Shown in pieces: positions 1 through 3,675 of a stretch of DNA of 5,109 bases. The translations under genes were made by a program, and so were the position numbers. The stretch covers positions 1 through 5,109 of the forward strand of contig CAZVNM010000023.1 in the NCBI GenBank assembly GCA_964628685.1. The letters are read 5' to 3'. The stretch's first letter is position 1. Each line of letters opens with the position of its first letter. Source of the DNA: CALMEC01 sp964628685 (GTDB lineage: Bacteria > Actinomycetota > Thermoleophilia > Miltoncostaeales > Miltoncostaeaceae). Under the pieces are notes generated by a model that was not told the origin of the DNA, ran no database searches, and saw only the letters and a list, made by a program, of their open reading frames with translations.

Positions 1-49
1 CTTCCTGCACCTTGGCCTTCTTCTCGTCGGTCCAGATGATTTCAGGCAC
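1..49 (-). CDS. 5' end of a truncated gene, possibly GcrA-like
   Basis: Only the first 16 codons lie in the window; the rest runs off the left edge. Reading leftwards from a GTG at 49-47 gives MPEIIWTDEKKAKVQE. The GTG overlaps the stop of the preceding gene in GTGCCTGA, and a purine-rich AGGCGAGG lies just upstream as a ribosome site. The WTDE motif near the N-terminus followed by a basic, helical segment resembles the start of GcrA-type cell-cycle regulators, which begin with WTDE or WTDER and then a helix-turn-helix. Sixteen residues are too few to confirm a family. The start and frame are better supported than the function. Confidence 0.5.
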   Translation of the reverse strand, partial: MPEIIWTDEKKAKVQE

Positions 50-464
50 TTGCCTCGCCTCTCCGCGCCGCCTTCAGCATGTCCGCCACGGCCTTCCAAG
101 AGAATGACTGCTCGACCAGCACGTCAGTCGTTTTTCCTGCGTCGTTGATGATTGTTGCCACAACAGCCTGCCCGGCTGGCCTTGCCGTTGCATGGAACCC
201 AAGTTCCGCCGCCCATTCAACTACCTGCACACAGAGCAAGGCCACGCGATCCGGATCACCATTCTCATCCAAGGGCACACGCCCCCTGTACTTCCACCCG
301 ATGACTTCAGCGTCGGCCTGCGGAGGCCCGCCGTAGATGGCGTCCATCAAGTTACGCAGTTCCTGCTTGCCGAAGTGCCAGCAGCCGCCATCCGATTTGG
401 CCCCGCCGTTCCGGTCGGCCAGCATGGCCTCAATCAGCGCTGCGGCCTCATGCCTCTTGAGCAC
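42..464 (-). CDS. hypothetical protein, 140 aa, fourth gene of minus-strand operon
   Basis: I do not recognise a characterised family. The protein is soluble, with no signal peptide or membrane segment. It has a helical N-terminus (EAAALIEAMLADRNGG), a segment HFGKQELRNLMDAIYGGPP at about residues 30-48, a central part with WKYRGRVPLDENG, and a helical C-terminus ending in KAARRGE. The start is GTG at 464-462, preceded by GGAAGG about 9 nt upstream, a good Shine-Dalgarno sequence. The next in-frame ATG (residue 14) would cut into the N-terminal helix. The start overlaps the end of the upstream gene by 17 nt, and the stop overlaps the start of the next gene by 8 nt. This points to co-translation. 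It may be a small accessory protein of a phage early region, but nothing shows its activity. Confidence 0.75.
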   Translation of the reverse strand: MLKRHEAAALIEAMLADRNGGAKSDGGCWHFGKQELRNLMDAIYGGPPQADAEVIGWKYRGRVPLDENGDPDRVALLCVQVVEWAAELGFHATARPAGQAVVATIINDAGKTTDVLVEQSFSWKAVADMLKAARRGEASA

Positions 465-678
465 TGGTCTTTCCCTTCCATGCGGCCTGCATCGTCTGGT
501 GGATGAGAGAGAACGGAGCGCCGTCGGTTACGGCTACTTCCTTGTGCTCCCCTTGCCGGCTGCGGAACGTCGCCGTGATGGTCTGACCGTCGATTGCGGT
601 CCTCACCGGGTTGTCCCCGTCCCTGTTGATCTGCAGCTCGCGGGCGGACTGGTGGATCAGGTGCTCGGTCTCGTTCAT
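448..678 (-). CDS. hypothetical protein, 76 aa, third gene of minus-strand operon
   Basis: The frame is open to 846, but the supported start is the ATG at 678-676 (MNETEHLIHQ). It forms an ATGA overlap with the stop of the upstream gene, and AAGG lies about 7 nt upstream. The stretch before it only shadows the upstream Cys-rich gene. The protein is small and polar, with a helical N-terminus (residues 1-16), a central strand-rich part (about residues 25-50: VRTAIDGQTITATFRSR, then HKEVAVTDG) and a C-terminal helix ending in WKGKTSAQEA. It has no cysteine, signal peptide or membrane helix. I recognise no family. Tight coupling on both sides suggests it is made together with its neighbours. Confidence 0.7.
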   Translation of the reverse strand: MNETEHLIHQSARELQINRDGDNPVRTAIDGQTITATFRSRQGEHKEVAVTDGAPFSLIHQTMQAAWKGKTSAQEA

Positions 679-896
679 GGCGTGGCCTTGTAAACCTCGA
701 TCAGGCGATCCGCCGTCTCCTTGCCGAAGGCCCATGTTGCGATCTTGCGGTTGATCTTGATGTCGCAGGCTTCGCACACTGGCGTCCACATGGAGGTAGC
801 GCATATGCGCCACTGCGCTTGTGATGGCTTCCCACACTTGACGCATGGGACGCGAGAAATGCCGCGCGCGGTGTAAGGCTTGCGGCGCCCCGTCAA
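675..896 (-). CDS. small CxxC zinc-ribbon-like protein, 73 aa, TTG start
   Basis: The frame is open to 995, but coding sense begins at TTG 896-894 (TGRRKPYTARGI...). This TTG overlaps the upstream gene's stop as TTGA and has GGAG 8 nt upstream, so a TTG start fits both the spacing and the pattern of the operon. Counting from it, Cys18-Val-Lys-Cys21 and Cys41-Glu-Ala-Cys44 form two CxxC knuckles about 20 residues apart. This is the usual spacing for one bound zinc; there is an extra Cys32. The N-terminus is strongly basic and the C-terminus is a helix (TADRLIEVYKATP). From memory, small proteins with a similar N-terminus and CxxC pair occur in rhizobial prophage regions without a known function. 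A nucleic-acid or protein-docking role is plausible but unproven. Confidence 0.78.
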   Translation of the reverse strand: MTGRRKPYTARGISRVPCVKCGKPSQAQWRICATSMWTPVCEACDIKINRKIATWAFGKETADRLIEVYKATP

Positions 897-1081
897 TGCA
901 GGGTCTCCGATGTCAGGCGACCGGCGAGGCGACGCTCCATGGCGTCCCTGAGCATGTCCGTGACGATGACGCAGGAGGCGTGGATGTCGATGCACTCGGC
1001 GTCGAGAAGATCGGCCAGAGCCTCGATGTGATCCGGCACGTCGGCGTCTGCGGTCATTTTGCTGCCGCTGTCCTCATTCAT
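893..1081 (-). CDS. hypothetical acidic helical protein, 62 aa, first gene of operon
   Basis: The ORF starts at ATG 1081-1079 (MNEDSGSKMTADADVPDHIE). The ribosome site is weak: no clear GGAG precedes it. An alternative start is Met9 at 1057-1055, which has GAGGA rather far upstream. The protein is short, acidic and almost wholly helical after about residue 17 (IEALADLLDAECIDIHAS, then TDMLRDAMERRLAGRL), with two cysteines (30 and 37) and no membrane segment. I recognise no family. Its stop shares TTGA with the next gene. It is the first gene after the 300-bp control region to its right, so it probably sets the start of the operon's coding part. Confidence 0.6.
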   Translation of the reverse strand: MNEDSGSKMTADADVPDHIEALADLLDAECIDIHASCVIVTDMLRDAMERRLAGRLTSETLH

Positions 1082-1145
1082 GATCGATTCAGTCGCGTGG
1101 TGACAGTATCGCGTCAGTGAGTGGCGTACTGCTGTAAGGCGGCCA

Positions 1146-1179
1146 ACGGAGCCTCGCTTGTGGTGCGTAGGGGCTCCGT
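1146..1179 (-). repeat. 8-bp GC-rich inverted repeat in the leader of the left operon
   Basis: ACGGAGCC at 1146-1153 is the exact reverse complement of GGCTCCGT at 1172-1179, with an 18-nt loop that can add one wobble and one GC pair. There is no T-tract on either side in either direction, so it is not a standard intrinsic terminator. It would lie in the untranslated leader of the leftward transcript, about 65 nt before the first start codon. A leader hairpin or a protein-binding site are both possible. Confidence 0.5.
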
Positions 1180-1186
1180 CATTCCC

Positions 1187-1211
1187 AACTACCCGATATT
1201 TTGAGGTAGTT
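1187..1211. promoter_or_regulatory. candidate operator: perfect dyad AACTACC-N11-GGTAGTT
   Basis: Two perfect 7-bp half-sites at 1187-1193 and 1205-1211 flank an AT-rich 11-bp centre (CGATATTTTGA). Half-site centres are 18 bp apart, close to two helical turns, which suits a dimeric helix-turn-helix repressor binding one face of the DNA. It lies between the putative promoter and the first gene of the leftward operon. I cannot name the regulator. Confidence 0.5.
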
Positions 1212-1344
1212 CGCGCACTCCGGGATTTTCGCAGTTCAGAGGGCTCATGGGAGCGTGATCTCTGCTGCCGGGCTGGGTCATTCGCGGGCGTACTGACGAG
1301 CGCCGCTACCCTTGGCCGTCTCCCGTGACTCGTGGGACGAGCGA

Positions 1345-1373
1345 ATCATCCGTGATTTGCGGTGCATCGTCAA
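1345..1373 (-). promoter_or_regulatory. candidate sigma70-type promoter for the left operon
   Basis: Read on the minus strand, TTGACG (1373-1368) is followed after exactly 17 nt by GATGAT (1350-1345). The -35 matches TTGACA in five of six positions and the -10 matches TATAAT in four. Transcription would start near 1338 and give a leader of about 255 nt before the first gene. A GANTC site (1343-1347) overlaps the -10 and another (1327-1331) lies just downstream. The match is by eye only. Confidence 0.35.
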
Positions 1374-1383
1374 GGATTGCGCA

Positions 1384-1620
1384 TCACTTCCTCCGCTCCA
1401 TGCGCTTGACGCGTGCGGCAACCGACTCCCTGACAAGCTGAGAACGGTTCATCCCGAGTTCCGCTGCCGCCGCGTCGATCTTGGCCATAAGCTCGGGCTC
1501 GAACCGGATGGCCACGATATTGCGCCTCTGATCGTCAGGAATGGCCGGGCGACCGCGCTTGCGTGCCATGTCCAACGCCTCGTTGAGACCCGCCGATATT
1601 TTGTCGAATGCCTTGGTCAT
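1384..1620 (-). CDS. ribbon-helix-helix (CopG/Arc-type) DNA-binding protein, 78 aa
   Basis: This is a probable small dimeric transcriptional regulator. The N-terminal half (residues 1-33) is a helix followed by a basic arm with an AT-hook-like RGRP. Residues 34-40 (NIVAIRF) form the DNA-contacting strand. Helix A spans about 42-55 (PELMAKIDAAAAEL), then the turn GMNRSQ, then helix B at about 60-74 (LVRESVAARVKRM). This order is typical of the ribbon-helix-helix fold used by CopG, Arc and many antitoxins. The start chosen is ATG 1620-1618 (MTKAFDK). An in-frame ATG nine bases upstream sits inside the likely -10 box. No toxin gene is adjacent, so a toxin-antitoxin role is not supported. It faces away from the plus-strand unit and probably controls the shared intergenic region, perhaps including its own promoter. 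Confidence 0.88.
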   Translation of the reverse strand: MTKAFDKISAGLNEALDMARKRGRPAIPDDQRRNIVAIRFEPELMAKIDAAAAELGMNRSQLVRESVAARVKRMERRK

Positions 1621-1627
1621 GGCCCAC

Positions 1628-1655
1628 ATATTACGTGATACAAAAAAAGTTGCAA
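1628..1655 (-). promoter_or_regulatory. candidate promoter of the RHH gene, possibly leaderless
   Basis: On the minus strand TTGCAA (1655-1650) is followed after 16 nt by TAATAT (1633-1628). Transcription beginning about seven bases after the -10 would start at or next to ATG 1620. The mRNA would then have almost no leader, which agrees with the lack of a Shine-Dalgarno sequence. A run of seven A (T on the coding strand) at 1642-1648 lies in the spacer. Confidence 0.4.
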
Positions 1656-1691
1656 GCCCTATTGACCTGCCTGATTAGTTGTAATACGTTA
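1629..1691. promoter_or_regulatory. paired TAnTACGTnA sites in the divergent control region
   Basis: TATTACGTGA at 1629-1638 and TAATACGTTA at 1682-1691 share TA-N-TACGT-N-A in the same orientation, with starts 53 bp apart, close to five helical turns. The first is also part of an imperfect 12-bp palindrome centred on ACGT (1629-1640) and overlaps the -10 of the RHH gene. Such short repeated sites are typical of operators for RHH proteins, which bind as cooperative dimers. The assignment to the adjacent RHH protein is inferred from position only. Confidence 0.45.
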
Positions 1692-1936
1692 ATGCCATCG
1701 ACGGACTGAGTTGGCCCCCACAAGAACGCAGTGACCCGCAATACCCCGCAGAGCGACAGGATCGCCAGAAGGGAAACGGGAAGCCGGAGACGAGGGGACA
1801 TCCAAACAGCCGGAACAAGGCGAAACCCGCCAAGTGCGAAGCTATGCACGAGCGGGTCCGGCCGGGATGGCTCCCGGTCGCTGATGATGCCAGCCAACCC
1901 GGCGCCTCGCGGAACCTCAGGGGCGGAGAAACGACC
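1692..1936 (+). other. structured gene-free leader upstream of the 94-aa gene
   Basis: No convincing gene lies in these 245 bp. The two open frames through it are rich in Arg and rare codons and look accidental. The right half can fold. ACCCGC (1825-1830) pairs with GCGGGT (1852-1857) around an inner GTGC/GCAC helix (1834-1837, 1846-1849). Directly after comes a 9-bp stem 1859-1867/1872-1880 with the tetraloop TGGC. An alternative hairpin, GGCG (1819-1822) with CGCC (1828-1831), would compete with the first helix. A purine-rich GGCGGAGAAA precedes the ATG. It is probably the 5' untranslated region of the plus-strand unit. Confidence 0.45.
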
Positions 1937-2221
1937 ATGACGAACCATCCGAACCGCGCTCGCACCTACTGGTACGCCTCTCCAAGGGGCTTTGCCAACG
2001 AGTACACCATCGGCATCGCTACCACCCAAGGGGCTGCCAAGAGCTACGAGGCTGAAGGCTTCGTACGGATCGACCGTGACCGAGCCCTGCGGGAACTTGT
2101 TTACCGCGGGGATGCGGCCACGAAGGCTTATGTCGGAGTGAGCGTCGACGGCGAGGACCGTTATGACCGCTTCGATGTGGCCCGCGCCATCCGAACCGGC
2201 CAGACCATTCGTCCATTCTGA
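1937..2221 (+). CDS. hypothetical protein, 94 aa, first gene of plus-strand unit
   Basis: The start is ATG 1937 (MTNHPNRARTYWYASPRG), with GGAG about 8 nt upstream; the in-frame ATG at 1844 lacks a ribosome site and its extension has no coding character. Codon use from 1937 is that of a real gene. The protein is soluble. It has an aromatic N-terminal segment (TYWYASPRGFANEYTIGIAT), a helix (TTQGAAKSYEAEGF), a segment DRDRALRELVYRGDAATKAYVGV, and a C-terminal DRFDVARAIRTGQTIRPF. It has no cysteine, signal or membrane helix. The family is unknown to me. It is separated from the next gene by a 114-nt spacer with three hairpins, so expression of the genes could be uncoupled after transcription. 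Confidence 0.78.
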   Translation: MTNHPNRARTYWYASPRGFANEYTIGIATTQGAAKSYEAEGFVRIDRDRALRELVYRGDAATKAYVGVSVDGEDRYDRFDVARAIRTGQTIRPF

Positions 2222-2231
2222 CGCATCGTGT

Positions 2232-2261
2232 GGGGTTTTTCGTGGCGTCACGGAAAACCTC
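2232..2261 (+). other. 13-bp RNA hairpin after the 94-aa gene, followed by a second small hairpin
   Basis: Ten nucleotides after the stop codon, 2232-2244 pairs with 2249-2261 through 13 base pairs (two of them G-U) closed by the tetraloop GCGT. The stem runs GGGG, then five T, then CGTG. No T-tract follows, so it is not a normal intrinsic terminator. A second perfect hairpin, CGTGC 2266-2270 with GCACG 2276-2280 and loop GCCAA, comes five bases later. The stem contains two G-U pairs in the plus-strand RNA that would be A-C mismatches in the opposite RNA, so the structure favours the plus transcript. Confidence 0.6.
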
Positions 2262-2287
2262 CAGCCGTGCGCCAAGCACGAGTGAGT

Positions 2288-2317
2288 AAGCGGCCCGCCC
2301 CGGTGTTGGAAGCGGGC
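2288..2317 (+). repeat. intergenic hairpin repeat, copy A
   Basis: This copy begins AAGCGGCCCGCCCC and ends TTGGAAGCGGGC. GCCCGC (2293-2298) pairs with GCGGGC (2312-2317), with a short CC/GG inner helix. Copy B, 287 bp downstream, has the same two arms with one base change and about 10 extra loop bases. The repeat ends 6 nt before the AGGAG of the zinc-ribbon gene. Confidence 0.75.
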
Positions 2318-2335
2318 ATTCATAGGAGACACAGA

Positions 2336-2575
2336 ATGGAGTTACCCCAGACAGCAATCATCCTGCTGGTCGTGCCAATAGTTGCAGCGCTCTACGTCAT
2401 TGGCATTCGGCGTATGGTCAACGGCCACTGGCACATCCGTTACCGTTGCAACAACTGCGGGGCGACACAGAAGTTAGTCATCCCAGGTGATCCATGCGGC
2501 TCTTGTGGAGAGCGAACGTCATGGACGGAATGTACCGCGAAGGCCACCCTGACGGGGTGGAAGTTCAAAGGCTGA
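2336..2575 (+). CDS. small membrane-anchored zinc-ribbon protein, 79 aa
   Basis: The start is ATG 2336 (MELPQTAIILLVVP), with AGGAG 7 nt upstream. The open frame to 2228 is the preceding structured spacer and is not coding. Residues about 6-24 form one hydrophobic helix (AIILLVVPIVAALYVIGI) followed by RRM, so the C-terminal part should face the cytoplasm. The soluble part carries C38-NN-C41-G and C54-GS-C57-G, two CxxCG knuckles that should bind one zinc, plus Cys66. It ends TGWKFKG. The architecture of a membrane helix plus a rubredoxin-like zinc ribbon is common in small uncharacterised proteins, and the partner is unknown. It lies between two copies of a hairpin repeat and upstream of a larger membrane protein, so the two may act at the same membrane site. 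Confidence 0.8.
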   Translation: MELPQTAIILLVVPIVAALYVIGIRRMVNGHWHIRYRCNNCGATQKLVIPGDPCGSCGERTSWTECTAKATLTGWKFKG

Positions 2576-2614
2576 AGCGGCCCGCCCCAGTGCTACCAAC
2601 ACTGGAAGCGGGCC
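2575..2614 (+). repeat. intergenic hairpin repeat, copy B
   Basis: It begins at the stop codon of the zinc-ribbon gene (TGAAGCGG). GGCCCGC (2579-2585) pairs with GCGGGCC (2608-2614), and inside it CCAGTG (2587-2592) pairs with CACTGG (2600-2605) around a 7-nt loop. It matches copy A at 2288-2317 in both arms. TTGATCC follows, not a T-tract, so termination would be weak at best. It lies 23 nt before the AGGAG of the 313-aa gene. Confidence 0.78.
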
Positions 2615-2650
2615 TTGATCCAACCCCTGAGCTAACCAGGAGAAAGACCC

Positions 2651-3592
2651 ATGCAACCCAATATCACCACCGGACGCATTCTCGCAATCACCGCGGGCGT
2701 GGCGTTCACAGTCGGCGGCCTCGTGATCCTCATGGGCGCCGCGCTGACCGACCATCACCAGTGGACGCAGTACCACGTTCTCACGATCCTCACCGTGTTC
2801 GGCACCATAGCGGCCGGGCATCTCGCGACCTCGGCCTGGCGGATCGGGCACGTCCTTGCCGCCATAGGCTTCGTCGTGCTGTTCTTGGCCGGCACCGCCC
2901 TCGTGGTCTATCAGAGCGTCGGGCGACAGGCGGAGACCACCGACACGCACAAGATGTCGGTCGAGGCGCGCAACCAGCTCATTGCTGACAAGAAGGCCGA
3001 TCTGGCAGACGCCAAGGACCGCCAGCGGCACGCATACCGCATGGTCGAAAAAGAAATGACCGGTGAGCGCTGCTTGAACCGCTGCAAGGATTGGAAAACC
3101 AACGCAGCGGACATCGGCAACACCATCGCTTCGCTGGAGCGGGAGATCGCCGAGCTTGGCCCGCAGAAGCCGGTGGAAGCCAAGTCAGCGAAGATGGCTG
3201 AGGTTGCCGCCCTGTTCGGCTTCGACCGCGCCAAATCGCAAGCCGCCCTGATGCTGATCGAGCCGTTCCTGTGGACGCTCTTTTTCGAGATCGGCTCTAT
3301 CGTGTCGCTCGGATTTGCGTTCCGACACAGTGTTCCCGAGGTTTCGGCAGTTTCCGCTCCTTCGGACACTGTTTCCGCCTCGGATTATACCACGGTGCCG
3401 TCGGTTTCCGACCGTGAGCTGGAGGAACTGCGGAGGATTCTTCGAGGCCGCTCGCAGCTCACCAACGACGAAGTGGCTGCACTGATGCGCGTGACCAAGA
3501 GCGAGGCGAGCAAGCGTGTTGCGAAAGCGGTTGCCGCAGGGTTCGTGACCAAACACCGTGTCGGTAGAGAGGTGGCGATTTCGCTGCACTGA
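2651..3592 (+). CDS. membrane protein with periplasmic coiled coil and C-terminal helix-turn-helix, 313 aa
   Basis: The start is ATG 2651, with AGGAG 8 nt upstream. Hydrophobic helices lie at about residues 10-32, 41-59, 66-88 and 200-224. Residues 100-170 form a long charged helical segment, probably coiled coil, with a Cys pair C141-LNR-C145. After helix 4 comes a Ser/Thr/Val-rich linker (226-251), then residues 252-313 with a winged helix-turn-helix pattern: ELEELRRILRG, LTNDEVAALMRV, TKSEASKRVAKAV, then GFVTKHRVGREVAISL as the wing. Arg9, Arg64 and Arg225 fit an N-in, C-in topology. That places the coiled coil and Cys pair in the periplasm and the winged helix in the cytoplasm, as in membrane one-component regulators of the ToxR/CadC type, though the order of parts is reversed. 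Similar unnamed proteins occur on rhizobial mobile elements. Direct DNA binding is inferred, not shown. It is the last gene before a strong terminator. Confidence 0.85.
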   Translation: MQPNITTGRILAITAGVAFTVGGLVILMGAALTDHHQWTQYHVLTILTVFGTIAAGHLATSAWRIGHVLAAIGFVVLFLAGTALVVYQSVGRQAETTDTHKMSVEARNQLIADKKADLADAKDRQRHAYRMVEKEMTGERCLNRCKDWKTNAADIGNTIASLEREIAELGPQKPVEAKSAKMAEVAALFGFDRAKSQAALMLIEPFLWTLFFEIGSIVSLGFAFRHSVPEVSAVSAPSDTVSASDYTTVPSVSDRELEELRRILRGRSQLTNDEVAALMRVTKSEASKRVAKAVAAGFVTKHRVGREVAISLH

Positions 3593-3614
3593 TGAACACA
3601 GTCGGAAACAATTC

Positions 3615-3645
3615 GGCCCGTAGGGTTTCCCCTGCGGGCCTTTTT
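3615..3645 (+). terminator. intrinsic terminator of the plus-strand unit
   Basis: GGCCCG (3615-3620) pairs with CGGGCC (3635-3640) and AGGG (3622-3625) with CCCT (3630-3633), joined by a T-G wobble, with the loop TTTC. Five T follow at once (3641-3645). It begins 22 nt after the stop of the 313-aa gene. In the opposite direction the hairpin is followed by GAATTGTTTCC, so it may also weakly stop the convergent minus-strand transcript. Confidence 0.9.
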
Positions 3646-3675
3646 CTTGCCCGACGCCGGGCCACGCGTCACGCT

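Larger units (their letters stand above)
1082..1383. other. gene-free control region between RHH gene and minus-strand operon
   Basis: I find no convincing gene in these 302 bp. It holds a promoter-like pair facing the leftward operon, a perfect 25-bp dyad, a GC-rich hairpin at 1146-1179 and a weaker two-part hairpin (CAGAG 1237-1241 with CTCTG 1260-1264, around GCTC 1243-1246 with GAGC 1251-1254). It also holds three of the window's five GANTC sites (1086, 1327, 1343). Two mini-ORFs of 19 and 22 codons on the minus strand are poorly supported. The region is probably the promoter, operator and leader of the leftward operon. Confidence 0.6.

Noticed and set aside
1114..1182. 22-codon minus-strand mini-ORF (MTEPLRTTSEAP...) in the leader of the left operon
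   Set aside because: The ribosome site is poor and too close, codon use is unlike the neighbours, and it spans the GC hairpin. A leader peptide cannot be excluded, but nothing supports it.
1189..1248. 19-codon minus-strand mini-ORF (MSPLNCENPG...) ending in the dyad
   Set aside because: No ribosome site and no coding character.
1193..1603. 11-bp exact repeat CCGATATTTTG at 1193-1203 and 1593-1603
   Set aside because: A few 11-bp repeats are expected by chance in 5 kb; the second copy lies inside the RHH coding region and codes for a normal helix.
1384..1620. Toxin-antitoxin pair
   Set aside because: The RHH protein resembles antitoxins, but no candidate toxin ORF overlaps or adjoins it on the same strand.
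1312..1638. 108-aa plus-strand frame opposite the RHH gene
   Set aside because: Shadow of the RHH gene on the other strand; Cys/His/Arg-rich composition and no ribosome site.
1731..1940. GTG-initiated 69-aa plus-strand frame whose stop forms ATGA with the start of the 94-aa gene
   Set aside because: The overlap is attractive, but the product is Arg/Pro/Ser-rich with many rare codons (AGA, AGG, GGA, CGA), there is no good ribosome site, and it runs through strong RNA hairpins. It looks like untranslated leader.
1140..1940. tRNA gene or CRISPR array in the gene-free stretches
   Set aside because: No cloverleaf with a TTC-type T-loop and no regularly spaced direct repeats are present.
1631..2332. 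233-aa minus-strand frame across the intergenic region and the 94-aa gene
   Set aside because: Opposes a well-supported plus-strand gene and hairpin-rich spacers; composition is not protein-like.
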